Shown: positions 40,206 to 49,821, counted from the first letter of the stretch. The stretch: 64,000 nucleotides of DNA from HRBIN12 sp964447335 (GCA_964447335.1 CAYUSA010000005.1:21166-85165), one strand, 5' to 3'. The notes: generated from the letters alone by a model not told the origin. Translations and numbers: made by a program.

Positions 40206-41441
40206 ATGCAGTCTCACGCACGTGGTCGAACGCTCCTCGCAACGCTGCTCGTCGTCATGGCCCTCGTGGCGGCGGCCTGCGGCGGAGCCGAGGAGGAGCC
40301 GAGCACGAGTCCGAGCACCCAAGGGGAGCCGCTGGTCTTCGGGATGATCCTGGTCGGGCCACAGAACGACCACGGGTGGTCGCAGGCTCACTTCGAAGCC
40401 GGCCAGTACCTCGAGGAGAAGCTCGGCGCGCAGATGATCGTGCTCGACAAGGTCAACCCGTCCGACCGGCCCGAGACGAGTGTCGAGCAGGTCGTCTCGG
40501 ACATGGTCGACCAGGGAGCGCAACTGATCTTCGCGACGTCCGACGACATGAAGGACGGGATCGAGGCCGCGGCCGCCGAGCATCCCGACGTGCCGATGAT
40601 CTGGTCCTCGGGCGACAACGCCTGGGCCGAGGGCAAGGGCTACCGGCCGGATCTCGCGAACCTCGGCAACGTGATGGGCCGCATGGAGTACGCCAAGATG
40701 ATGGGCGGCTGCGCGGCGGCGCTCACGACCCAGACCGGCAAGATCGGGTACCTCGGGCCGCTGATCAACGACGAGACCCGCCGCCTGGCCAACTCCGTCT
40801 ACCTGGGTGCCCGGTACTGCTGGGAGAACTACCGCGGCAAGGACCCGGCGGACCTGAGCTTCGCGGTCAACTGGATCGGTTTCTGGTTCAACATCCCCGG
40901 CGTGACGCTCGACCCCACGCAGGTCACGAACGACTTCTTCGACTCCGGACGCGACGTCGTGGTCAGCGGGATCGACACGACGGAGGCGCTGGTCGTGGCG
41001 GGGCAGCGCGCCGAGGCCGGCGAGACCGTCTGGGCCATCCCGTATGACTTCAAGGGCGCGTGCGACGAGGCTCCCAGCGTTTGCCTCGGCGTGCCGTACT
41101 TCAACTGGGGTCCGGCCTACCTGCAGGTCGCCAACTCCGTGCTCGACGGCAGCTTCGCTGCCACGTTCCAGTGGAACGGGCCGGACTGGGCGGACATCAA
41201 CGATCCGGACACCTCGGCGGTCGGGTTCCTGAAGGGTTCGGGCCTGGCGGCCGATGCCTCGTCGTCGCTCGACACGTTCATCGCGGGTCTCGCAGACGGA
41301 TCCATCGAGCTGTACGCAGGGCCGCTGAACTGGCAGGACGGCTCGGCGTTCCTCGCCGACGGCGAGGTCGCCACCGATCTGCAGATCTGGTACGCGGAAC
41401 AGCTGCTGGAAGGGATGGAGGGCGCGAGCTCGTCCGACTGA
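40206..41441 (+). CDS. BMP-family nucleoside-binding lipoprotein of an ABC importer
   Basis: 411 residues. A lipobox with Cys at the end of ALVAAACGG anchors it outside the membrane. The core is the BMP/PnrA fold: GMILVGPQNDHGWSQAHFEAGQYLE, VVSDMVDQGAQLIFATSDD, KIGYLGPLINDETRR and WIPGVTLDPTQ-like segments. BmpA/PnrA proteins bind purine nucleosides. The gene starts a four-gene importer operon (binding protein, ATPase, two permeases). A GATACT hexamer (40169-40174) and GGGGAGG site lie upstream. Confidence 0.85.
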   Translation: MQSHARGRTLLATLLVVMALVAAACGGAEEEPSTSPSTQGEPLVFGMILVGPQNDHGWSQAHFEAGQYLEEKLGAQMIVLDKVNPSDRPETSVEQVVSDMVDQGAQLIFATSDDMKDGIEAAAAEHPDVPMIWSSGDNAWAEGKGYRPDLANLGNVMGRMEYAKMMGGCAAALTTQTGKIGYLGPLINDETRRLANSVYLGARYCWENYRGKDPADLSFAVNWIGFWFNIPGVTLDPTQVTNDFFDSGRDVVVSGIDTTEALVVAGQRAEAGETVWAIPYDFKGACDEAPSVCLGVPYFNWGPAYLQVANSVLDGSFAATFQWNGPDWADINDPDTSAVGFLKGSGLAADASSSLDTFIAGLADGSIELYAGPLNWQDGSAFLADGEVATDLQIWYAEQLLEGMEGASSSD

Positions 41442-41537
41442 TCGTTCAGTGAGGGAGCACATCGAGGTGGGACCCGCCCGTCCGCTCGCCGCAGGCCGGT
41501 GGCGGCGCGGGCGGGTTCCGCGGTGGGTGGGAACCGG

Positions 41538-43004
41538 GTGAGCCTCGAGCTCCGGGAGATCCACAAGTCCTTCGGGTCCGTTCGGGCCAACGACGGCGTG
41601 TCGCTGACGATCGATGCGGGGACGCTGCACGGCCTGCTCGGCGAGAACGGGGCCGGCAAGTCCACCCTGATGAAGATCCTCTCGGGGTTCATCAGCGCGG
41701 ACTCGGGCGACGTGCTCTTGGACGGGACCCGGCTGGAGCTCTCGTCGCCCCGGGACGGCATCGAGGCGGGCATCGGGATGCTCCACCAGGACCCCTTGGT
41801 GTTCCTCCCGTTCACGGTGCTGGACAACTTCCTCCTGGGCAGCCCCGGGGGTGTGCGGATCGATCGCGGAGCCGGTGCCCGAGCGCTGCGGGAGACGTGC
41901 GACCGGTTCGGGTTCTCGTTCGACCCCAGCGCCCCGGCGCGGAGCCTCACCGTCGGCGAGCGACAGCAGCTCGAGATCGCTCGACTGCTCGGGCTCGGGG
42001 CGCGCGTGCTCATCTTGGACGAGCCGACGACCGGCATCTCGGCCACGCAGCGGACCACGCTGTTCGAGGTCCTCCGCGCGCTCGCGGACGAGGGCATGAT
42101 CGTCGTCTTCGTGTCGCACAAGCTCGAGGAGGTCGAGGAGCTCTGCGAGCGGGTGACCGTCATGCGCCGGGGGGCGGTCGTCGGCGAGGCCGAGATGCCC
42201 TGCCCGGCGGATCGCTTGGTGGAGATGATGTTCGGCCGGGTGCTCGCGGAGTCCGAGCTGACCCGGTCCACGCCGGGCGAGCCCGTGCTCGAGCTGGACC
42301 GCGCGACGCTCCGGGAGCGGTCGCTCACGACCTCCGAGCTGTCGGTCTCGGTCCGGCAAGGGGAGGTCGTGGGGCTGGCGGGCTTGGAGGGCAGCGGTCA
42401 ACGTACGCTCCTCCGCGCCGCCGCCGGGCTGCTCGAGCCGGTCTCGGGCAGGGTGCGCGTCGGCGGTCGCGACCTGACGGGGCACGGCTACCGGGAGTTC
42501 CTCGAGGCGGGCGTGCACTACCTCCCGGCCGGCCGCCTGGAGGAAGGGCTCGTGCCCGGTCTGACGGTCTCGGAGCACTTCCTGCTCGCCGGCGGCGCCA
42601 CAGGGTTCTTCATCGACCGCGGAGACGCACGCCGGCAGGCCGAAACGAGGATCGCCGACCACTCGATCGTCGGCACCCCCGAGACCACCGCCGAGGCCCT
42701 GTCCGGCGGGAACCAACAGCGCTTGCTGCTCGCGATGATGCCACCCGACGTCCGGCTCCTGCTCATGGAGCATCCGACCCGCGGCCTGGACATCGAGTCG
42801 GCCGACTGGGTGTGGACCAGGCTGCTCGAGCGTCGCGAGGAAGGGACCGCGGTCGTCTTCGCCTCCGCCGACCTCGACGAGCTGCTCCGCTACAGCGACC
42901 GCATCCTCGTGTTCTTCTCGGGCGAGGTTCTGAAGGTCCTCGACGCTCGCGAGACCACCGGCGAGGAGCTCGGTCACCTGATCGGCGGCAAGGAGCTCGT
43001 GTGA
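41538..43004 (+). CDS. ABC transporter ATP-binding protein with two ATPase domains (nucleoside/BmpB-NupB type)
   Basis: 488 residues from GTG at 41538; an upstream GTG at 41499 is also in frame. First domain: Walker A GENGAGKSTLMKIL, signature LTVGERQQLEIARLLG, Walker B ARVLILDEPTTG. Second domain: Walker A is degenerate (GLEGSGQRTLL, no Lys), the signature LSGGNQQRLLLAM is intact, and Walker B reads LLLMEHPTRGLD, losing the catalytic Glu. This asymmetry (second site non-hydrolytic) is usual for RbsA/BmpB ATPases, though HP is unusual. It drives the nucleoside permeases encoded next; its start overlaps nothing, but the end overlaps the permease (GTGA). Confidence 0.85.
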   Translation: MSLELREIHKSFGSVRANDGVSLTIDAGTLHGLLGENGAGKSTLMKILSGFISADSGDVLLDGTRLELSSPRDGIEAGIGMLHQDPLVFLPFTVLDNFLLGSPGGVRIDRGAGARALRETCDRFGFSFDPSAPARSLTVGERQQLEIARLLGLGARVLILDEPTTGISATQRTTLFEVLRALADEGMIVVFVSHKLEEVEELCERVTVMRRGAVVGEAEMPCPADRLVEMMFGRVLAESELTRSTPGEPVLELDRATLRERSLTTSELSVSVRQGEVVGLAGLEGSGQRTLLRAAAGLLEPVSGRVRVGGRDLTGHGYREFLEAGVHYLPAGRLEEGLVPGLTVSEHFLLAGGATGFFIDRGDARRQAETRIADHSIVGTPETTAEALSGGNQQRLLLAMMPPDVRLLLMEHPTRGLDIESADWVWTRLLERREEGTAVVFASADLDELLRYSDRILVFFSGEVLKVLDARETTGEELGHLIGGKELV

Positions 43005-44062
43005 AAGGCCGCGGATGGGCCGCGAGGACCGGAGCGATCCTCGTTCCCGTCGTCCTCGCCTTCGCGGTGGCGTTCGTGCTGCTGCAGCTGGCGGGAGCGC
43101 CACCCTTCGAGGCGCTCGGCCTCCTGTGGGACGGGTCCGTCGGCAGCGCCGCGAAGGTCTCGGATACGCTCGCCGCTTGGGTACCGCTGACGCTCGCGGC
43201 CGCGGGGCTGGTCGTGACGTTCGCGGCCGGCCTTTGGAACATCGGCATCGAGGGGCAGATCGTGGCGGGTGCCGTCGCCGCCACGTGGGTCGCGCGCGAG
43301 GCTCCGGGGCCGGCGCCGGTGCTGATCGCGCTGATGCTTCTCGCCGGCGTGATCGGCGGCACGCTGTGGGCCCTGCTCGCCGGCGTCCTGAAGACCCGGG
43401 GCGGCGTGAACGAGATCTTCGGCGGCCTCGGTCTGGACTTCGTGGCCTCCGGTCTCGCGATCTACCTCATCATCGGACCCTGGAAGCGCGCGGGGATCGC
43501 GTCCACGAGCGGTACCGACCTGTTCAGGAACGAGGCGTGGCTCCCCACGGTTGGCGCCGCCCACGTGCCCGCCATCGCGATCGGTCTCACGGTCGCGGCG
43601 GTGATCCTCGTCTCCCTGCTCATGCGGGGGACGCGGTTCGGGCTTCGGCTGAAGGCGGTGGGCAAGAACGCCCGGAGCGCGCACCTGATGGGCATCCCGA
43701 CGGAGCGCTACACGCTGGGTGCCTTCGCGCTCTGCGGCGGGCTGGGCGGCCTGGCCGGTGCGATCCAGGTCTCCAGCGCCTTCCACAAGCTCGTGCCGTC
43801 GGTCTCGGGAGGCTACGGGTTCCTCGCGATCCTCGTGGTGCTCCTCGCCGGGTTCCGGGCCGCTTGGATCGCGCCGATCGCCGTGTTCTTCGCGGCCGTG
43901 GCGGTGGGCAGCACGCAGCTCTCGCTGCGTCTCGACCTCGACTCGTCCCTCGGAGGCGTGCTGCAGGGCGTGCTCGTGCTCCTCGTGATCCTGGCCGGCG
44001 GGTGGCAGGCGCGTCGCGCGCGGCGTGCCCGGCTCGGCACGACGACGCCGGGGGAGCCGTAG
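43001..44062 (+). CDS. Nucleoside ABC transporter permease (BmpC/NupC-like, first)
   Basis: 353 residues from GTG, overlapping the ATPase stop. Eight or more hydrophobic segments; LAAAGLVVTFAAGLWNIGIEGQI and LKAVGKNARSAHLMGIPTERY are the permease EAA-like and family motifs of the nucleoside/ribose branch. It forms one half of the membrane channel. The tail is basic (GWQARRARRARL). Confidence 0.85.
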   Translation: MKGRGWAARTGAILVPVVLAFAVAFVLLQLAGAPPFEALGLLWDGSVGSAAKVSDTLAAWVPLTLAAAGLVVTFAAGLWNIGIEGQIVAGAVAATWVAREAPGPAPVLIALMLLAGVIGGTLWALLAGVLKTRGGVNEIFGGLGLDFVASGLAIYLIIGPWKRAGIASTSGTDLFRNEAWLPTVGAAHVPAIAIGLTVAAVILVSLLMRGTRFGLRLKAVGKNARSAHLMGIPTERYTLGAFALCGGLGGLAGAIQVSSAFHKLVPSVSGGYGFLAILVVLLAGFRAAWIAPIAVFFAAVAVGSTQLSLRLDLDSSLGGVLQGVLVLLVILAGGWQARRARRARLGTTTPGEP

Positions 44063-44064
44063 CC

Positions 44065-45009
44065 ATGGAGGCGACGCTCGCGACCATCGTGGCGACCGCG
44101 AGCCCTCTCGTGTACGCGGCGATCGGGGAGACGATCACCGAGAAGGCGGGAGTGGTGAACCTGTCCCTCGAGGGGACCATGCGGCTCTCGGCGATGACGG
44201 GCTTCGCGGTCTCGATCACCACCGACAGTCCGCTGCTCGGCTTCCTCGCGGCGATGGGCGTCGGAGCGCTCATCGCATCGATCGTGGCCTTCGCCAGCAT
44301 CGAGCTCCGCCTGAACCAGATCGCCGTGGGGTTCGTCCTGACCCTGCTCGCGATCGAGCTCAGCAGCTTCCTCGGCGATCCGTACGTCGGACGGCAGGGT
44401 CGGGGCGTGCCCCCGATGCCGGTCCCCCTGCTCTCTGAGATCCCCTTCCTGGGCAAGGTCCTGTTCGAGCACAACCTGTCCGTGTACGGCAGCTACCTCG
44501 TGATCGTCGGGGCCTATCTGTTCATCTTCAAGAGCCGTCGCGGTCTGGAGATGCAAGGGGTGGGGGAGCGGCCTGAGGCGGCGTTCGCGCGGGGCATCCC
44601 GGTGAACCGCCTGCGCTACCTCTACACGATCGTCGGCGGCGCGCTGGTCGGGATCGGTGGTGCGGCGTTCTCGCTCTACGTCCAGCTGGGATGGCGTGAG
44701 GGGCTCACGGCGAAGAACTACGGGTGGATCGCGCTCGCCATCGTGATCTTCGGTGGCTGGAACCCGATCCGGGTCGCGTTCGGCGCCTACCTGTTCGGCG
44801 TGCTCCAGTGGGCGGCGCTGCAACTCCAGCCCGTGTTCCCCAGCGAGTCGCAGATCCTGGCTCTGCTGCCGTTCCCGTTGATGATCTTCGCGCTGGTGCT
44901 CGTGTACCTGAGTACGCGCCGCGATCTCGCGGACCGACGTCGGGTCCTGCGCAGACTCCTGTCAGCCGAGCCTCCGTCGGCCCTCGGGACGGCGTTCCAC
45001 CGGGAGTGA
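44065..45009 (+). CDS. Nucleoside ABC transporter permease (second)
   Basis: 314 residues; ATG 2 bp after the previous stop. AAIGETITEKAGVVNLSLEGTM is the family hallmark, followed by EARGIPVNRLRYL-like coupling helix residues (FARGIPVNRLRYLYTIVGGALVGIGGAAF). With the first permease it forms the pore. Runs convergent to fbiB, whose stop is only 25 bp away. Confidence 0.85.
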   Translation: MEATLATIVATASPLVYAAIGETITEKAGVVNLSLEGTMRLSAMTGFAVSITTDSPLLGFLAAMGVGALIASIVAFASIELRLNQIAVGFVLTLLAIELSSFLGDPYVGRQGRGVPPMPVPLLSEIPFLGKVLFEHNLSVYGSYLVIVGAYLFIFKSRRGLEMQGVGERPEAAFARGIPVNRLRYLYTIVGGALVGIGGAAFSLYVQLGWREGLTAKNYGWIALAIVIFGGWNPIRVAFGAYLFGVLQWAALQLQPVFPSESQILALLPFPLMIFALVLVYLSTRRDLADRRRVLRRLLSAEPPSALGTAFHRE

Positions 45010-45033
45010 CGTCGACGCGCGGCGCGTGCCGCC

Positions 45034-46323
45034 TCACCGCGTCCGAAGATGCCGAGCGAGATCGATATCGGGCCGTGGGGGCGGTTCACCCTCCGTCGGC
45101 CGGCCGACGGCGATCGTGCCGAGCGCGAACCACTCGTCGTCGACCCCAAGGGCCGCGCGCGTCTCCTCCTGACAGAACAGGGTCGAGCTGATCCAGCACG
45201 ATGCGAGCCCCTGCGCGTGCAGCGCGAGCAGCAGGTTCTGGATCGCCGCGCCGCCCGCGAGCAGGAACATCTCCTGCTCGGCGTGGGCCCGCTCGGGGTC
45301 CGGGTACGGGTGGGCGCCGGCGAACCTGATCCACGGCACGACGAGCATCGGCGCCGCGCCGAGCACCTCGTCGCTCCTCGCGATCCGGCGGGCGATCGTC
45401 TCCTCGGGCGTGCCGTCGCGTCGAAGGTCCGCCCGCCAAGCCTCGGCGATCGCCGCGAGTAGCGTGCGGCGCGCCGCCGGGGTCTGCAGCGCGGTGAACA
45501 TCCACGGCCGCGTGTGGTGCGGCGCGGGAGCGGTGCACGCGGCCCGGACGGCCTCCTCGACGGCCTCGCGCGGCACGTCGCCGGGGCCGAAGGTGCGGAT
45601 CGTCCGGCGGGCCCGGATCGATTGCAGCGGCGACTCGCGGAACAGGTCGTCCTCGGGCGCGCGCACGAGCGCGCTCGCGGGCGCGGGCGGCCCCTCGGCA
45701 ACCACGCCGCGCACGAGCGCCGCCGGGACGCGCGAGACCTTTGTCATCACGAGCCCGCTCGCCGCGGCGATCTCGTCCGCGAGCGCCACGATCGTCGCCT
45801 CGAGCACCCGGCCCCGGTCGTCGGGCCTGCCCCGCAGGTCCACCACGGCCGGGAGGCCCGCACAGCCGATCGCGACGTTCACGAGGCCCTCGCGCCACGG
45901 TCGGCCGAATGTGTCGGTGATCACGACCGCCGGTGCCACCCCGAGCGCGGCCGCGAGCCCCGCGCGGACCCGTTCGGCCGAGCCGTCGGGGTCCTCGGGC
46001 AGGAGCGTGAGCGTCCCGGCATCCACGTTCGAGGCGTCGACCCCGGCGTTCGCGCAGACGAACCCGTGGTGCGTCTCGGTGATCACGAGGTCCCCTCGCC
46101 GAGCGACGACCCGCTTCGTCTCGCGCTCGACCCACGTGTCGCGATCGGCGCCCTCGGCGGACACGACGCGCCCCTCGGCCTTCGAGACGATCTTCTGCGT
46201 CACGACGACGATGTCGCCCTCGCGGACGCCGGCGTCGCGGAGCGCGGGCGCGAGCAGCGCCGCGAGGTCGTCTCCCGGACGGACCTCGGGTAGGCCGGTG
46301 AGCGGCAGGACCTCCAGGGTCAC
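45034..46323 (-). CDS. fbiB: F420:gamma-glutamyl ligase / FMN-reductase fusion
   Basis: 429 residues from GTG, overlapping the fbiA stop by GTGA. The N-terminal half (through about 240) is CofE-like: DIVVVTQKIVSKAEGR, VCANAGVDASNVDAGTL, DTFGRPWREGLVNVAIGCAG. The C-terminal half is nitroreductase-like: SIRARRTIRTFGP, APHHTRPWMFTAL and LLLALHAQGLASCWISSTLF. Full FbiB both reduces dehydro-F420-0 and adds gamma-glutamates. The fusion is typical of actinobacteria. It lies downstream of fbiA in a two-gene operon. Confidence 0.9.
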   Translation of the reverse strand: MTLEVLPLTGLPEVRPGDDLAALLAPALRDAGVREGDIVVVTQKIVSKAEGRVVSAEGADRDTWVERETKRVVARRGDLVITETHHGFVCANAGVDASNVDAGTLTLLPEDPDGSAERVRAGLAAALGVAPAVVITDTFGRPWREGLVNVAIGCAGLPAVVDLRGRPDDRGRVLEATIVALADEIAAASGLVMTKVSRVPAALVRGVVAEGPPAPASALVRAPEDDLFRESPLQSIRARRTIRTFGPGDVPREAVEEAVRAACTAPAPHHTRPWMFTALQTPAARRTLLAAIAEAWRADLRRDGTPEETIARRIARSDEVLGAAPMLVVPWIRFAGAHPYPDPERAHAEQEMFLLAGGAAIQNLLLALHAQGLASCWISSTLFCQEETRAALGVDDEWFALGTIAVGRPTEGEPPPRPDIDLARHLRTR

Positions 46324-47261
46324 GGCAGCAGGTCCAGCGCGAACCGTGCGAGCGCCTCCGCGGCCTCGTCGTTGCGCATGATCGTGTCGGTCGCGCCGAC
46401 CGTGAGCCCCGCCGCCTCGATGCGCGGGACGAGCGCCCGGTCGACCTCGTCGACGACCCACGCGCCGAGCAGGCCCCGGTAGCAGTCGGCGGCGCCCGCC
46501 GCGGTGACCTCGACGCCGAGCGCCGGCATGAGCTTGTCCGCCATGCCGGCGAGCGGGGCGCCTCCCACGATGCCCGAGACGCCCACGACGCGCTCCCGCC
46601 GGGCCGCGAGCGCCTCGCGGATGCCGGGGACGGCGAGGATCGGGCCGATCGAGGCGACCGGGTTCGACGGGCAGATGACGATGGCGTCCGTGGCCTCGAG
46701 CGCCTCGAGCACGCCCGGCGCCGGCCGCGCGTCCTCGGCGCCCGCGTAGCGAACGTCCTTGACGTCGTCCCGCGCCCGACGGGCGACCCAGTACTCCTGG
46801 AAGTGCAGGTCGAGCTCCTGCCCGTCCGACAGGACGTCCACCCGGGTCGTGACCGCGTCGTCGGACATCGGGAGGATCCGCGCCTCGACCCCGAAGCGGC
46901 TCGCGACGGCCGCCGTAACCTCCGCGAGCGTCGAGCCCTCGGCCAGGCGCCGGGTGCGGAACAGGTGCGTGGCCAGATCGAGGTCCCCGAGCCCGAACCA
47001 CGCCGCCTCCGGGTCGAACCGGGCGAGCTCCTCGGTCGCGCGGAAGGTCTCGTCGCGACGTCCCCAGCCGCGCTCGCGGTCGAAGACGTCCCCGAGCCAG
47101 TAGGTGACCGAGTCGAGGTCCGGCGACACGTGCAGCCCGTGCATCACGATGTCGTCCGCCGTGTTCACGACCGCCGTCACGCCTGCCGGATCCACGGCGC
47201 GCACGAGCCCGCGCAGGAACTTCCCCGCGCCGATCCCCCCGGCGAGCGTCGTCACTCGCAT
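46320..47261 (-). CDS. fbiA: 2-phospho-L-lactate / phosphoenolpyruvate transferase (CofD/FbiA)
   Basis: 313 residues from the ATG at 47259-47261 (MRVTTLAGGIGAGKFLRGL). A longer in-frame extension into fbiC is not plausible. Family signatures are VTTLAGGIGAGKF, VNTADDIVMHGLHVSPDLDSV, and ICPSNPVASIGPILAVPG. FbiA joins the enolpyruvyl- or lactyl-diphosphoguanosine to Fo, giving dehydro-F420-0. It is divergent from fbiC, with only 28 bp between the start codons, so both are probably leaderless. Confidence 0.9.
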   Translation of the reverse strand: MRVTTLAGGIGAGKFLRGLVRAVDPAGVTAVVNTADDIVMHGLHVSPDLDSVTYWLGDVFDRERGWGRRDETFRATEELARFDPEAAWFGLGDLDLATHLFRTRRLAEGSTLAEVTAAVASRFGVEARILPMSDDAVTTRVDVLSDGQELDLHFQEYWVARRARDDVKDVRYAGAEDARPAPGVLEALEATDAIVICPSNPVASIGPILAVPGIREALAARRERVVGVSGIVGGAPLAGMADKLMPALGVEVTAAGAADCYRGLLGAWVVDEVDRALVPRIEAAGLTVGATDTIMRNDEAAEALARFALDLLP

Positions 47262-47289
47262 CCGGTACAGCGTAGTAGGCTCGGCCCGT
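47262..47289 (+). promoter_or_regulatory. 28-bp divergent promoter between fbiA and fbiC
   Basis: Rightward TAGGCT (47276-47281) is 8 nt before the fbiC ATG. Leftward TACGCT (complement of 47269-47274) is 7 nt before the fbiA ATG. The two -10-like boxes stand back to back with one base between them. Each promoter's -35 region must lie in the other gene's coding start. Confidence 0.6.
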
Positions 47290-49821
47290 ATGTCCGAGGT
47301 CACCGCGCACGGCATCCGGCGGGCGCTCGCGCGGGCCGAGGCCGGCAAGGCGCTGTCGACGGACGAGGCCGAGGCGCTGCTGTCCGCCCGCGGCGAGAAC
47401 CTCGAGCGCCTCCTGCCGATCGCCGCGCGCCTGCGGGACCTCGGTCACGGCCGGGTCGTGACCTACTCGCGCAAGGTGTTCATCCCGCTCACGATGCTCT
47501 GCCGGGACCACTGCCACTACTGCACCTTCGCGAAGCCCCCCACGAGGCTCGAGCAGCCGTTCCTGTCGCTCGAGGAGGTCGTCGCGATCGCCGAGGGCGG
47601 CCGCGCGCTCGGCTGCAAGGAGGCGCTCTTCACCCTCGGCGACCGGCCCGAGGACCGGTACCCCGTCGCGCGCGAGTGGCTCGACGAGCGCGGGTACGGC
47701 TCCACGCTCGACTACGTCCGCGCCGCCGCGATCCGCGTGATCGAGGAGACCGGGCTCCTACCGCACCTCAACCCCGGGGTCATGAGCTGGGAGGAGATGG
47801 CGCGGCTGAAGCACGTGAGCGCCTCGATGGGACTGATGCTCGAGACCGCCTCCGCGCGCCTGTCCGAGCGCGGCGGTCCGCACTTCGGCTCCCCGGACAA
47901 GGTCCCGTCGGTCCGCCTCCGGACGATCGAGGACGCCGGACGGCTCGCCATCCCGTTCACGACGGGCATCCTCGTTGGCATCGGCGAGACGCAGCGCGAA
48001 CGCGCCGAGTCGCTGTTCGCGATCCGCGACCTGCACCGCCGCTACCGCCACGTGCAGGAGGTCATCGTCCAGAACTTCCGAGCCAAGCCGGCCACCGCGA
48101 TGCAGGACGCTCCGGAGCCGGGGGAGGAGGAGTTCCTGGCAACGGTCGCGACGGCGCGTGTCGTGCTGGGCCCGCAGATGCACCTGCAGGCCCCGCCCAA
48201 CCTGTCCGAGCCCGGCATGCAGCTTCGGCTCCTCGACGCGGGGATCGACGACTGGGGCGGCGTGTCGCCCCTGACGCCGGATCACGTGAACCCGGAGAAG
48301 CCCTGGCCGGCGACCGAGACCCTCGCGGCGCGCACGGCCGAGCGTGGTCTCGAGCTCCGAGAGCGCCTCACGATCTACCCCTCGTTCGCGCTCCGTCCCG
48401 ACCCGTACCTCGCGGGCAAGATGCGTGCTCCGGTCGCCGCGCTCATGGCGCCCGACGGCCTCGCGGTCGCCGGGCGCAGCCCCGAGCCGATCGCGTGGCA
48501 GGACCCCGACGTGCAGTGGAAACCGCGCACGACCGACCTCGCGTTCGCCAAGGACCCCGCGGCGGGCTTGCGCGACGATGCGGTGGCCGTCTACGGCGAC
48601 CTCTCAGAGGCCGAGAACGAGGTGACACGCGCCTGGTTCGGCGAGCGCGTGCAGCCCGAGCGCCTCGATGCCGAGATCCGGGGCGCGCTCCGCAAGGCCG
48701 AGCGCCACGAGTCGATCGACGACGAGGAAGCCCTCGCGCTCTTCCGGGCCGACGGGGCCGCCCTCGAGGCGCTCTGCTCCGTGGCCGACGCCCTGCGTGC
48801 CGAGGCCGTCGGCGAGGAGATCACCTACGTCGTGAACCGGAACATCAACTTCACGAACGTCTGCTACGTGGGCTGCCGCTTCTGCGCATTCGCCCAGCGG
48901 GAGGTCGATCCCGAGTCCTACACCCTCACCCTGGCCGAGGTCGCCGCGCGCGTCCGCGAGGCCGCCGAGTCGGGAGCCACCGAGGTCTGCATGCAGGGCG
49001 GGATCCACCCCGACCTGCCCGGGTCCTTCTACGTGGATCTCCTGGACGCGGTGAAGGCCGCGGCGCCGGATATCCACATCCACGCGTTCAGCCCGATGGA
49101 GATCCTGAACGGCGCCACGAAGCTCGGCGTGTCGTTCCGAGAGTTCCTCGCCGAGTGCAGGGCGCACGGCCTTGGGTCGATCCCAGGCACGGCGGCCGAG
49201 ATCTTGGACGACGACGTCCGCTGGCTCCTCACCAAGGGCAAGCTCCCCGCCGACACGTGGGAGGAGATCGTGAAGACCGCCCACGGGCTCGGGATCCGGT
49301 CCTCGTCCACGATCATGTACGGGCACGTCGACGCCCCACCGCACTGGGTTTTCCACATCCGCCGTCTCGCGCGGATCCAGGCCGAGACGGGGGGCTTCAC
49401 CGAGTTCGTCCCGCTCTCCTTCGTCCATCAGAACGCGCCGATCTACCTCGCGGGCCGAGCCCGTCCCGGGGCCACCTTCGAGGATAACCGGCGGATGCAT
49501 GCGGTCGCCCGGATCCTCCTCGACGGCGCGATCGACAACATCCAGGTGTCGTGGGTGAAGCTCGGTGTCGAGGCGAGCAAGCTCATCCTGAACGGCGGAG
49601 CCAACGACTTCGGCGGCACGTTGATGGAAGAAACGATCAGCCGCATGGCCGGTGCCGAGTGGGGGATCCGCATGGAGCCGTGGGAGCTGCAGGACGCGAT
49701 CCGCTCCATCGCTCGCGTTCCCGTCGAGCGCACGACCACGTACGAACACCTGCAGCGCAACGATTCGCCGACGTCCGTTGAGTCGCGCGCCGTTCCCTCC
49801 GCCGATCGTCTTCCGGTCTAG
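47290..49821 (+). CDS. fbiC: 7,8-didemethyl-8-hydroxy-5-deazariboflavin (Fo) synthase, bifunctional
   Basis: 843 residues, the usual length of actinobacterial FbiC (CofG-CofH fusion). Two radical SAM clusters: Cys71-x3-Cys75-x2-Cys78 in MLCRDHCHYC (CofG half), and Cys525-x3-Cys529-x2-Cys532 in NVCYVGCRFC (CofH half). GGVSPLTPDHVNPEKPWP closes the CofG part. It makes Fo from tyrosine and the 5-amino-6-ribitylaminouracil precursor, releasing 5'-deoxyadenosine. The -10 TAGGCT is 8 nt before its ATG. fbiA and fbiB run on the other strand. Confidence 0.95.
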   Translation: MSEVTAHGIRRALARAEAGKALSTDEAEALLSARGENLERLLPIAARLRDLGHGRVVTYSRKVFIPLTMLCRDHCHYCTFAKPPTRLEQPFLSLEEVVAIAEGGRALGCKEALFTLGDRPEDRYPVAREWLDERGYGSTLDYVRAAAIRVIEETGLLPHLNPGVMSWEEMARLKHVSASMGLMLETASARLSERGGPHFGSPDKVPSVRLRTIEDAGRLAIPFTTGILVGIGETQRERAESLFAIRDLHRRYRHVQEVIVQNFRAKPATAMQDAPEPGEEEFLATVATARVVLGPQMHLQAPPNLSEPGMQLRLLDAGIDDWGGVSPLTPDHVNPEKPWPATETLAARTAERGLELRERLTIYPSFALRPDPYLAGKMRAPVAALMAPDGLAVAGRSPEPIAWQDPDVQWKPRTTDLAFAKDPAAGLRDDAVAVYGDLSEAENEVTRAWFGERVQPERLDAEIRGALRKAERHESIDDEEALALFRADGAALEALCSVADALRAEAVGEEITYVVNRNINFTNVCYVGCRFCAFAQREVDPESYTLTLAEVAARVREAAESGATEVCMQGGIHPDLPGSFYVDLLDAVKAAAPDIHIHAFSPMEILNGATKLGVSFREFLAECRAHGLGSIPGTAAEILDDDVRWLLTKGKLPADTWEEIVKTAHGLGIRSSSTIMYGHVDAPPHWVFHIRRLARIQAETGGFTEFVPLSFVHQNAPIYLAGRARPGATFEDNRRMHAVARILLDGAIDNIQVSWVKLGVEASKLILNGGANDFGGTLMEETISRMAGAEWGIRMEPWELQDAIRSIARVPVERTTTYEHLQRNDSPTSVESRAVPSADRLPV

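Noticed and set aside
39612..43103. Very long open frame (over 1100 codons) on the minus strand
   Set aside because: It runs opposite to the BMP operon and consists of Arg/Pro/Ala/Gly/Asp-rich low-complexity translation, typical of antisense shadows in high-GC DNA. The plus-strand genes carry clear family motifs.
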